From the NCBI GenBank assembly GCA_035533815.1, contig DATLTB010000056.1, forward strand, positions 62,001 to 126,000: 64,000 nt of DNA. Reading direction: 5' to 3'. How positions within the stretch are numbered: position 1 is the stretch's first letter; every line of letters starts with the position of its first letter. The notes below the pieces were generated by a model. It did not search any database, had not been told where the DNA came from, and saw nothing but the letters and a program-made list of their open reading frames with translations. The translations under genes were made by a program, and so were the position numbers. Shown here one piece after another: positions 1 through 7,870 of this stretch. The stretch is from JANWKA01 sp035533815 (GTDB lineage Bacteria > Bacteroidota > Bacteroidia > Chitinophagales > Chitinophagaceae).

Positions 1-237
1 CTTCTTAGTCAGGAACTGATATCCTCCACCGCTTTCCACGATGGAAAATGCATAAAAGGCAGAGTCATATTTTTCCCGGATGGCCTCCAGGGCAGTAGCC
101 ACCTGTTCCATATGCACCTTATCTTCCATAAACCCCAACGCCTGGTTGACCAGATCCGTGATCTCCATTAATGTGAGGGGGCGGTCCGTGGCAAAGATCA
201 GGGCTTCAATATGGGGGATGATCTGGGTTATTTCCAT
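1..237 (-). CDS. scpB: SMC-ScpA/ScpB condensin subunit ScpB, N-terminal part
   Basis: The reverse strand starts at an ATG at 237 and stays open for 79 codons to the window edge, so the gene is cut here. The visible N-terminus begins MEITQIIPHIEALIFATDRP and runs on to SGGGYQFLTKK. This matches the first winged-helix domain of ScpB (IEALIFA...PLT early, then G-GYQ-LT). ScpB binds ScpA and SMC to form the bacterial condensin that compacts and segregates chromosomes in the cytoplasm. It lies 104 bases downstream of atpG on the same strand. The family call rests on short but typical motifs. Confidence 0.8.
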   Translation of the reverse strand, partial: MEITQIIPHIEALIFATDRPLTLMEITDLVNQALGFMEDKVHMEQVATALEAIREKYDSAFYAFSIVESGGGYQFLTKK

Positions 238-341
238 AGCAAATATTAAAAGACAGGGAAATTGTAGGCGCATCCGAAAGTACAGCCTTTGCCATTGATC
301 CGGAAGAAAATGTTTTAAGGCTGTGGATTAATTGTGCATTA

Positions 342-1229
342 CTACCCGCCCTGGGCTGCTGCCCCACTGACAATTTCCGTCAGCTCTGTGGTGATGGCTG
401 CCTGGCGGGCCCTGTTGTAGGAAATTTTCAAGTTGCGTAAAAACTCATTGGCGTTTTCCGTTGCCTTGTCCATGGCTGTCATGCGGGCGCCATGCTCTGA
501 AGCATGGGCATCGAGCACGGTTTTATAAAACTGGGTATTCAGGATCCTGGGCAGCAGTACAGTAAGTATCTCCGGTTTGCCTGGTTCATAAATAAAATCC
601 GCCCGATGCTTCACCCCGTTTCCTTTGTGGGAGGCCCTTGGCAAGGGCAGAAAAACCTCATGGCGGAACTGTTGCAAGCCAGCATTTCGGAATTCGCTGT
701 AGACAATCTCCACCACATCATATTCCCTGCTGAGGAAGCCCCGGACCACCAATTCCGCCGCTTCCCGCACATGCACAAAACTAAGGCCGGAGAAAAGCTG
801 CCGGAATTTTCCGTTGACGGGATACCCGGACTTCACAAAATATTCATACCCTTTTTTGCCGATGGGCATGATCTCCACCTGACCTCTGGAAAATAAGTCA
901 GCATATTTGTCCCGGATAACCTGACGGGCCAGCTTGATGAGGTTGGAATTATATCCTCCGCAAAGTCCCCGGTCCGAAGTGATGACCACCATCAGCACCT
1001 TTTTCACCGGACGGTTTTCACCCAGCCCTGTTTCCAGGTCATTATCCCCAGAAGCTGCGATCCCCTGAAGCATTTCCTGTAACTTTAAGGCATAGGGTCG
1101 CATCTGCAGGATGGCATCCTGGGCCCGGCGAAGCTCAGCAGCACTCACCATTTTCATGGCCTTGGTGGTCTTTTGAATGGACTGCACGGTACTGATCCGG
1201 TTGCGAACCTCCTTAAGTTGTCCTGACAT
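342..1229 (-). CDS. atpG: F1Fo ATP synthase subunit gamma
   Basis: A 295-residue protein of the usual length for AtpG. The N-terminus MSGQLKEVRNRISTVQSIQK continues into TKAMKMVSAAELRRAQ, the signature of the gamma-subunit N-terminal helix. The C-terminus carries the matching helix (MTAMDKATENANEFLRNL, then YNRARQAAITTEL). Gamma is the central rotor stalk that couples proton flow through Fo to catalysis in the alpha/beta hexamer. In many Bacteroidota alpha and gamma lie together; the rest of the operon would be beyond the left edge or elsewhere, because the gene directly upstream (GH30) points the other way. Confidence 0.97.
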   Translation of the reverse strand: MSGQLKEVRNRISTVQSIQKTTKAMKMVSAAELRRAQDAILQMRPYALKLQEMLQGIAASGDNDLETGLGENRPVKKVLMVVITSDRGLCGGYNSNLIKLARQVIRDKYADLFSRGQVEIMPIGKKGYEYFVKSGYPVNGKFRQLFSGLSFVHVREAAELVVRGFLSREYDVVEIVYSEFRNAGLQQFRHEVFLPLPRASHKGNGVKHRADFIYEPGKPEILTVLLPRILNTQFYKTVLDAHASEHGARMTAMDKATENANEFLRNLKISYNRARQAAITTELTEIVSGAAAQGG

Positions 1230-1364
1230 GGAACTTAATTAAATTTCAATGTTTTATGATACTTTTGTCAGACTACATCCCCCTGAGCGGAGTACAAAGG
1301 TAAATAATTCATCGGGCTTCCGCCGGATTAGGCCCCCGAAATTCGGGTTCTTCAAAATCATTTC

Positions 1365-2822
1365 TTGGGAAATTTCCACCATATCAGGCAATACATAGGT
1401 TGGATTCTGCTGACTATTTATCCTGTGCTGACCCGGGCCCAGGATAGTCCTTCAGTTAGTGTATGGCTGACCAACCCGGACCGGTCAGCCCTGTTCAGGC
1501 TGCAAAAACAGCATCCGGTATTCACTGATTCCCTGGGCCCGGGTCCTATCATCGCCATAAATGACCACCAGGTTTACCAAACCATGGACGGATTCGGATT
1601 CGCGCTGACCGATGGAAGTGCAATGTTGATCCACCGGATGAGTTCTCCTGCCAGGAATGCATTATTGAATGAATTGTTTGGCACGGGGGAAAATGATATC
1701 GGCATCAGTTACCTGCGTATCAGCATCGGAGCTTCGGACCTGAGTGACCGGGTATTTTCCTATGATGACCTGCCTGACGGAGAAACAGACCCATATATGC
1801 AGAAGTTCAGCCTGGGACCTGACACAGTGGATCTGGTCCCGGTACTGAAGGAGATCCTGAGGATTGACCCGGGGATGAAGATATTGGGTTCCCCCTGGTC
1901 TGCTCCTCTGTGGATGAAGGACAATCATCGATCCGTCGGTGGAAGTTTGAAAAGAAATTTTTATGGCGCGTATGCCCGGTATTTCATTCATTATATCCGG
2001 TCCATGCAGCAGGAAGGAATCCCCATTAGCGCAGTGACCATACAGAACGAACCCCTGAATCCCGGCAACAATCCCAGCATGGTGATGCTCCCCGGCCAGC
2101 AGGATACTTTTATCCGAAATGACCTGGGACCTGCTTTTCAGGCAGCCCGTATCCGAACCAAAATCATCCTCTATGACCATAATGCAGACCGGGTGGATTA
2201 TCCCATCCGCATACTCAATGATCCGCAGGCCAGGAAATACATAGATGGGTCAGCCTTTCATCTTTATGGAGGTTCCATCAATGCATTGACTGCAGTCCAT
2301 GATGCGTGGCCGGATAAAAACCTCTATTTTACGGAACAGTGGGTAGGTTATCCTGCTAATTTCGGCCAGGAACTGGGATGGCATGTGAAAAACCTGATCA
2401 TCGGGGCCCCCCGCAACTGGTGCAAAAATGTCCTGGAATGGAACCTGGCCTCAGATTCCAGCCAGGAACCCCATACTCCCGGAGGCTGTAATCGCTGCCT
2501 GGGTGGGATAACCATCCAGGGGGATTCTATTACCCGGAACCCGGGATATTATATCATTGCCCACGGGTCCAAATTTGTCCGGCCAGGTTCAGTCCGGATT
2601 GCTTCCAATATGCCTGATTCCCTATATAATGTGGCTTTCCGGACACCCTCAGACCAGATAGTACTGATTGTGGAAAACTCCGGAGTGACAACCCAGTCAT
2701 TCAATATTCTGTTCCATGGAAAAACGGTCATCAGTTCATTGGAACAGGGAGCAGTGGCAACCTATATCTGGAAAAATGAGGGTATGTCTCGTCCACAAAA
2801 AAGAAGTTCAATCCTAAAATAA
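1365..2822 (+). CDS. Secreted glycoside hydrolase family 30 (glucosylceramidase-like)
   Basis: A 485-residue exported enzyme. A hydrophobic N-terminus (IGWILLTIYPVLTRAQ) looks like a signal peptide cleaved near residue 26. The (beta/alpha)8 catalytic domain shows QTMDGFGFALTDGSA, the acid/base Glu in TIQNEPLNPGNN (about E229) and the nucleophile Glu in LYFTEQWVG (about E324), as expected for clan GH-A family GH30. A short beta domain follows (VRIASNMPDSLYNVAF, then VENSGVTTQSFNI). The start is a TTG at 1365: the frame is closed by TAG at 1329 and the next ATG lies inside the catalytic domain. GH30 enzymes act on beta-glucosyl, xylan or beta-1,6-glucan links; the subfamily cannot be fixed by eye. 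It stands alone, divergent from atpG. Confidence 0.88.
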   Translation: MGNFHHIRQYIGWILLTIYPVLTRAQDSPSVSVWLTNPDRSALFRLQKQHPVFTDSLGPGPIIAINDHQVYQTMDGFGFALTDGSAMLIHRMSSPARNALLNELFGTGENDIGISYLRISIGASDLSDRVFSYDDLPDGETDPYMQKFSLGPDTVDLVPVLKEILRIDPGMKILGSPWSAPLWMKDNHRSVGGSLKRNFYGAYARYFIHYIRSMQQEGIPISAVTIQNEPLNPGNNPSMVMLPGQQDTFIRNDLGPAFQAARIRTKIILYDHNADRVDYPIRILNDPQARKYIDGSAFHLYGGSINALTAVHDAWPDKNLYFTEQWVGYPANFGQELGWHVKNLIIGAPRNWCKNVLEWNLASDSSQEPHTPGGCNRCLGGITIQGDSITRNPGYYIIAHGSKFVRPGSVRIASNMPDSLYNVAFRTPSDQIVLIVENSGVTTQSFNILFHGKTVISSLEQGAVATYIWKNEGMSRPQKRSSILK

Positions 2823-3594
2823 AATGTGCAAATATCATATAAAACAACTCCAGTCAGGGGTTTTCCCCATTTATATAAATATTCCCTTCGCATTACCCCC
2901 CTATAAAATATCATCAATCCATAGATGAATACCTGATTCCCGTCTTAAAGGATAATGTTAATCCGGTTAATGATTGCTTTTTCTTAATTCTACAGGAACC
3001 TTGCTGCTGAATCAAAAATAAACTTGATTAATCGCCGGTTTATCCGTTGTAATTAAAGATTCCCCATTCAAAGACGAAACGTTGAATGCATGATAAGGTT
3101 ATTGAACAAATAAAAAAACAGAGATTCCGCCAACATAAATTTGACGAACTTGTTGGATTCGGGTAAAAAAAGAGATTCCGCCAATTTAGTCTTTTGTAAA
3201 TTGGGGGAAAATATCTATTATTGATATGTTTCCGCCAATTTAGCGTTTAATCATTTGGCGGAATCCTATTTATTAATTGGCTTTTTCTTGGTAACTAAGC
3301 AATCCCTTAGTCAATTTCTGCGAAAAATGTTTCGCTTTGAGAAGGAAATAAAATTGTCTCTATCATGAATTGCAAATGGATGAAAGAAAAGAGCTCTGTA
3401 TAAAATTGGGTTAGAACTGAAAGGAAAAAAGGATTAACAGATTGGTGATCTTTCTATAAAAAAGAGTAAAAGAGTAAAATATAAAATCCTCAAACTCTTG
3501 CGTAATCTATCCCAATTCCCCTTTTGCTATTTCACCCAAAAGTTTTGAATCCGGCAAAGACACTTATTTTGGTCCAGATACCTAAATCTAACTC
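2823..3594 (+). other. AT-rich intergenic stretch with inverted repeats
   Basis: A 772-base gap between GH30 and the PPK2 gene. It holds no ORF I can recognise. Its notable content is the TTCCGCCAA repeat cluster listed separately. One 26-codon ORF (ATG at about 3090) overlaps the first repeat copy and is probably fortuitous. Base composition is clearly richer in A+T than in the surrounding xylan locus. Confidence 0.6.
3121..3266. repeat. Cluster of TTCCGCCAATTTA direct and inverted repeats
   Basis: Five copies of one motif lie within 146 bases. GAGATTCCGCCAA is at 3121-3133 and again, extended with TTTAG, at 3172-3189. An inverted copy with one mismatch (TAAATTGGGGGAA) is at 3197-3209. TTCCGCCAATTTA is at 3230-3242, and an inverted ATTTGGCGGAATC is at 3253-3265. 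The last four form two hairpin-like pairs with loops of 8 and 10 bases. The core GCCAATTT resembles the inverted repeat in front of the DUF234 ATPase at 4877-4974, which suggests a related origin. Confidence 0.75.
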
Positions 3595-4491
3595 ATGAAA
3601 ATATCCTGGCACGCTACGGAAATAAACAACAGCAATGATCTCAAACTGTCCGACTTTAAAACCAGGTCCGGACTTAAGGAGCCAGATAAAAAAACATTAA
3701 TAAAGCTGCTTGAGGCAGATACATCAGCCATTTCAGTATTACAATACCGGATGTATGCGGAAAACAGGCAATCTCTGCTAATTATCCTTCAGGGAATGGA
3801 CAGCGCTGGCAAGGATGGTACGATCAAGCATATTATGAGCGGTGTTAACCCTCAGGGAGTGGGAGTTTGCAGTTTCAAGCATCCGTCTTCCGAAGAACTT
3901 GAACATGATTATTTATGGCGGCATTATCAGAAACTACCGAGGCGGGGGCAGATTATGATTTTTAACCGATCTCATTATGAGAATGTACTCATTTCCCGGG
4001 TTCATCCTGAACTTGTCCTGGCAGAACGGCTTCCTGGTATTCTCTCTACAAATGATATTAATCATGATTTTTGGATAACCCGGTACCGCCAGATTAATGA
4101 TTTTGAAAAGACTATTATTGAAAATGGCACTTGTGTATTGAAATTCTTTTTACATCTTTCCAGAAAGGAACAACGCAGCCGTTTCCTGGAAAGGATTAAG
4201 AATAAGGAAAAACATTGGAAATTTTCCAGTAATGATATTCGGGAAAGAACCTTCTGGGAAAAATATATTCATGCCTACCAGACTGCCATCAGACATACCA
4301 GTTCGCACTCATCTCCCTGGTATATTATTCCCGCAGATGATAAATGGTATGCCCACTTAATGGTAGGAAAAATCATCCTCGAAACACTGAAAAAAATGCA
4401 TCCTGATTTTCCTAAAATGGATAAACAGGAAGAACAACTGATCAACAAAGGAAAAATTCAGCTGATGAATGAGGAGAAAACCAGTAAATGA
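3595..4491 (+). CDS. Polyphosphate kinase 2 family protein (polyphosphate:nucleotide phosphotransferase)
   Basis: A 298-residue cytoplasmic protein of the PPK2 P-loop family, which transfers phosphate between polyphosphate and nucleotides. The Walker A is QGMDSAGKDGT (residues 66-76). The second motif, IMIFNRSHYENVLISR (about 120-135), matches the family's DRSWYN region. The lid region reads SRKEQRSRFLERIKNKEKHWKF. The length fits single-domain PPK2 proteins. The family aspartate of DRS is Asn here (N124-R125-S126), as in related members with N-R-S-H/Y-Y-E. The gene is AT-rich like its neighbour ATPase and sits alone between two repeat-bearing gaps. Whether it makes NDP or NTP cannot be told from sequence. 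Confidence 0.9.
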   Translation: MKISWHATEINNSNDLKLSDFKTRSGLKEPDKKTLIKLLEADTSAISVLQYRMYAENRQSLLIILQGMDSAGKDGTIKHIMSGVNPQGVGVCSFKHPSSEELEHDYLWRHYQKLPRRGQIMIFNRSHYENVLISRVHPELVLAERLPGILSTNDINHDFWITRYRQINDFEKTIIENGTCVLKFFLHLSRKEQRSRFLERIKNKEKHWKFSSNDIRERTFWEKYIHAYQTAIRHTSSHSSPWYIIPADDKWYAHLMVGKIILETLKKMHPDFPKMDKQEEQLINKGKIQLMNEEKTSK

Positions 4492-4876
4492 TCATAAGCC
4501 TTTAATCAGGAATCAAATTGGTAAAGACCGCTATGGTGAGACTAAACAGATTGAGGATAAAATGAACACCCCTAACAAAACATGCAGCCTTGCTGAACTC
4601 GGTATATAAGGATTTTGGACTCAATTAAGGATTGCCAAAGCAAAGTCTAGCCTATTTTACTTTAGAATATTTTTTTATTTAATATGCTGTATATTAATAA
4701 TAAATTCATCATAAATATTTTATATTATATATTTTAATATAAAATTATATTACACATGAATATTTTGCAGGAATTAGTCGATTAGTAACAGGCATATCTT
4801 CATTGTTATCAACCATTTAAGTCTTGCCTATCTGCAAAACCCTCATAAAATTTCTGCCTCAATCAGGAAACTCTTC
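4492..4876 (+). other. AT-rich intergenic stretch
   Basis: No coding signal was recognised. Around 4670-4755 there is a very A+T-rich run with short self-complementary segments (for example ATTTTAATATAAAAT near 4733). It could act as a terminator-like or bent region, but it has no G+C stem typical of an intrinsic terminator. Confidence 0.5.
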
Positions 4877-4974
4877 TAATTTGGCTGTAAGTGGTTAAAA
4901 ATATAATCATGCAGCCAATTTTATTTTTATATTTCGCTGTATCTATGTTTTAATTTATATTTACAGCCAAATTA
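4877..4974. promoter_or_regulatory. Inverted repeat upstream of the DUF234 ATPase
   Basis: TAATTTGGCTGTAA (4877-4890) and TTACAGCCAAATTA (4961-4974) are perfect 14-base inverted arms 70 bases apart. A third partial copy, GCAGCCAATT, is at 4911-4920 and a half-site CGCTGT at 4935-4940. The right arm ends only 9 bases before the ATPase start codon, so a protein bound here would block transcription or translation. This is the layout of an autoregulatory operator; a role as a terminal or recombination repeat is an alternative. Confidence 0.6.
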
Positions 4975-4983
4975 AGAATTATA

Positions 4984-6417
4984 ATGAAAGATAAAATTAT
5001 CGGTCGAAAGGAAGAGCTTGAACTGCTTCAAAATACAAAATCCAGTCCTTCATCCGAATTTATTGCAGTCTACGGAAGAAGAAGGGTTGGGAAAACATTC
5101 CTGATCAGACATGCCTTTGATAATAAGTTCGATTTTTATGTAACCGGTATCGCCAATGTCAGCCTATCCCAGCAATTGATAAATTTCAATCTTGAACTAC
5201 GAAAGTCCGATACTTCTGGCATGGAGAGAACACCTGCTGACAATTGGTTTGAGGCCTTTTTACAGCTTATAAATATACTGGAAGCCAACAATAATCATAA
5301 TAAAAAAGTGATTCTACTGGATGAACTTCCCTGGATGGATACAGCAAGATCTGGATTTCTGAGCGCATTAGAACATTTTTGGAATTCCTGGGCTAGTGCA
5401 AGAAATGATGTGATATTGATTGTATGCGGCTCGGCTGCCTCCTGGATGATTACTAAAGTTATTAACAACACGGGTGGGTTATATAATCGTTTAACAAATA
5501 GGATTAAACTGGAACCCTTTACATTGAGTGAATGTGAAGCATATTTCCTTAGTAAATTTGCGACATTTGAAAGATATCAGATCATTCAATTATATATGGC
5601 AATTGGAGGCATCCCTTATTATCTGGATAAGATCGATGTAGGGAAGAGTGCCGCACAAAATATAAATAAATTGTGCTTTGAAACCAACGGATTATTACAT
5701 AATGAATTTGACCTCTTATACAGGTCATTGTTTACTAATTGGGAGAAACATATTGCCATAATTGAAGCTTTGGGAAGTAAGGAAAAAGGAATGACGCGGG
5801 AAGAAATACTTCTTTTCAGTAAAATGCCGGATGGTGGAGGTACTACGAGAATCCTGAAGGAATTAGAGGAAAGCGGATTTATAAGAAAATACCTCTCCTT
5901 TGGCAAAAAAGAGAAACAGAGTCTGTATCAACTGACGGATTTTTATTCATTGTTTTATTTACATTGGATTAAGGACAACAGCCCCCTGGATGAGAATAGC
6001 TGGATCAATGAACTTGATAGTCCACGGCAAAGAGCCTGGAGCGGTTATGCTTATGAACAGGTCTGTTTAATGCATACCAGGCAAATTAAGGCAGGCCTTG
6101 GAATCTCCGGGGTTCAAACCCGGACTTCTTCATGGTTCAGCACTGATAAGAAAAATCGGGCGCAAATAGATCTCGTTATCGACCGCAGAGACCAGGTAAT
6201 CAATATTTGCGAAATGAAATTTTCAATCAATAAATTCACCATTGATAAGAAATATGCCGAAGTACTTAGAAATAAAATTGCTGTTTTTAAAGAACAAACT
6301 GGTACGCGAAAAGCAATTTTCCTAACCATGATCACCACATTTGGTCTGAACATCAATCAATATTCCAATTCTCTGGTTCAAAATGATCTTACTATGGACA
6401 TCCTATTCTTAAATTAA
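4984..6417 (+). CDS. AAA ATPase of the archaeal-ATPase / DUF234 family
   Basis: A 477-residue protein. The N-terminal ATPase domain has Walker A YGRRRVGKTFLI (G31-T38) and Walker B VILLDELPWMD (about 109-119), with a sensor-like IVCGSAASWM. A winged-helix-like middle follows (MTREEILLF, then ILKELEESGFIRKY). The C-terminal DUF234 segment ends in a PD-(D/E)XK-like arrangement: QIDLVID (D396) and CEMKFS (E410, K412). Such proteins are common, poorly understood solitary ATPases in archaea and Bacteroidota; DNA binding or nuclease activity is inferred from the fold motif, not shown. It is AT-rich relative to the xylan locus and preceded by a perfect inverted repeat, both in keeping with a transferred, self-regulated unit. 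Confidence 0.85.
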   Translation: MKDKIIGRKEELELLQNTKSSPSSEFIAVYGRRRVGKTFLIRHAFDNKFDFYVTGIANVSLSQQLINFNLELRKSDTSGMERTPADNWFEAFLQLINILEANNNHNKKVILLDELPWMDTARSGFLSALEHFWNSWASARNDVILIVCGSAASWMITKVINNTGGLYNRLTNRIKLEPFTLSECEAYFLSKFATFERYQIIQLYMAIGGIPYYLDKIDVGKSAAQNINKLCFETNGLLHNEFDLLYRSLFTNWEKHIAIIEALGSKEKGMTREEILLFSKMPDGGGTTRILKELEESGFIRKYLSFGKKEKQSLYQLTDFYSLFYLHWIKDNSPLDENSWINELDSPRQRAWSGYAYEQVCLMHTRQIKAGLGISGVQTRTSSWFSTDKKNRAQIDLVIDRRDQVINICEMKFSINKFTIDKKYAEVLRNKIAVFKEQTGTRKAIFLTMITTFGLNINQYSNSLVQNDLTMDILFLN

Positions 6418-6757
6418 CCGCGACAATTCAATGAACACTGTATCTGTCAAATCCATGCTATATAAACTACTTTAAAAGCGCAATAACCCTTCTGTTTGGG
6501 GTCAGAAAAAATAAGGGAAATAATACATGAAATGGAAACATATCATCAATCAAATGACGATTTAATTACTGGCATATAACCATCCGTATCAAAGCCAGGA
6601 ATAAAAGATCAAAAACTGGGAAATGAAATGGTTTTGGGATTACTAAAATATGCCCGGAATTCAATTCTGGACGGATATCACAATCCCGAAAAAATCGGAT
6701 ATTGGGTTTGAAAAAAATCAATAAATTACCTTATCACAAATACTTTTCCCTCAGACT
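6418..6757 (+). other. Intergenic stretch without a recognised gene
   Basis: A 340-base AT-rich gap before dinB. A 41-codon open stretch on the plus strand ends at a TGA near 6708, but it has no start context and no resemblance I know. It may be chance or a gene remnant. Confidence 0.4.
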
Positions 6758-7840
6758 TTGGGTAAAATCATACATATTGACATGGATGCTTTTTATGCAT
6801 CTGTGGAACAGCGGGATAACCCGGCATACCAGGGCAAACCTATTGCCGTAGGCGGATTACCGGAAGGGCGTGGCGGAGTCATAGCCACTGCCAGCTATGA
6901 AGCGCGTGCGTTCGGGGTTCATTCTGCCATGCCTTCTAAAATGGCATTGCTGCTTTGTCCCGACCTGATCATTATCCGGCCCAGGTTTGGGGTTTACCAG
7001 GAAATCTCCGGCCAGATCCGGGAAATATTTGCCCGGTATACCGACCTGATCGAACCCCTTTCCCTGGATGAAGCATATCTTGATGTGACAGCAGACAAAA
7101 AGGGAATTGGTTCTGCAATTGAAATTGCCAGACAAATCAAAAAAGCGATCAGTACTGAACTGCATTTAACCGCATCAGCCGGGATCTCGGTCAATAAATT
7201 TGTGGCTAAAACCGCTTCTTCCCTGAATAAACCCGATGGACTGACATTTATCGCTCCTTCCCGGGTTGAGGCATTCATGGAAGGACTCCCAGTTGAACAG
7301 TTTTTTGGGGTAGGAAAAGTTACTGCCGGCAAAATGAAAGGGCTGAACCTGCATACCGGAGCTGACCTCAAGAAATTATCGGAAGAAGCCCTGGTGTATC
7401 ATTTCGGAAAAGCAGGAAGATTCTATTACCGGATCGCCCGGGGTATTGATGACCGGAAAGTGGAAAATGACCGGCCGGTTAAATCATTGAGCGCGGAGGA
7501 TACTTTCCCTCATGACCTGACCTCCATTGGGGAAATGGACGACGCACTGGAAAAAATTGCCGGAATCCTTTTTCGCCGCATGCAAAACCAAGGGCTGAAT
7601 GGAAGAACAGTTACTTTAAAAATAAGGTACAGCGATTTCAGGCAGGTTACCCGGTCCCGTTCTGCCATTCAACCGCTGCAGGATCTGCATTCCATAGTTA
7701 CTACTGCCAGGCAATTACTCCTGTCCTCGGAACCCGAAAACAAAAAAATACGCTTGCTGGGAATCACCGTATCTCAGTTCATGGAGCATTCTTCAGCCAA
7801 AAAAAACACCCCGCTGACCGGGCAGCTGAAGCTGTTTTGA
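6758..7840 (+). CDS. dinB: DNA polymerase IV (Y-family translesion polymerase)
   Basis: A 360-residue Y-family polymerase. The palm begins IIHIDMDAFYASVEQRDNPA with the metal-binding D8. The second carboxylates are in PLSLDEAYLDV (D104, E105). The helix-hairpin-helix region reads FFGVGKVTAGKMKGL and the little finger follows. The C-terminus ends TGQLKLF, a textbook beta-clamp binding pentapeptide (QLKLF, 356-360), so the gene is complete. The start must be the TTG at 6758: a TAA closes the frame at 6722 and the first ATG lies inside the catalytic motif. The enzyme copies past damaged bases with low fidelity. It is a single gene; no LexA-type operator was recognised. Confidence 0.96.
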   Translation: MGKIIHIDMDAFYASVEQRDNPAYQGKPIAVGGLPEGRGGVIATASYEARAFGVHSAMPSKMALLLCPDLIIIRPRFGVYQEISGQIREIFARYTDLIEPLSLDEAYLDVTADKKGIGSAIEIARQIKKAISTELHLTASAGISVNKFVAKTASSLNKPDGLTFIAPSRVEAFMEGLPVEQFFGVGKVTAGKMKGLNLHTGADLKKLSEEALVYHFGKAGRFYYRIARGIDDRKVENDRPVKSLSAEDTFPHDLTSIGEMDDALEKIAGILFRRMQNQGLNGRTVTLKIRYSDFRQVTRSRSAIQPLQDLHSIVTTARQLLLSSEPENKKIRLLGITVSQFMEHSSAKKNTPLTGQLKLF

Positions 7841-7870
7841 GGCCCTGCCTGCTTGTCTTTCCCCGAATCC

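Noticed and set aside
504..896. 130-codon plus-strand frame inside atpG
   Set aside because: It is the antisense shadow of a clear AtpG gene and resembles no protein family.
3090..3170. 26-codon ORF beginning MHDKVIEQIKK
   Set aside because: It runs through the first copy of the repeat and is too short, with no conserved feature to support translation.
3121..3266. CRISPR array
   Set aside because: Repeats are short, in both orientations and unevenly spaced, and no cas genes are present.
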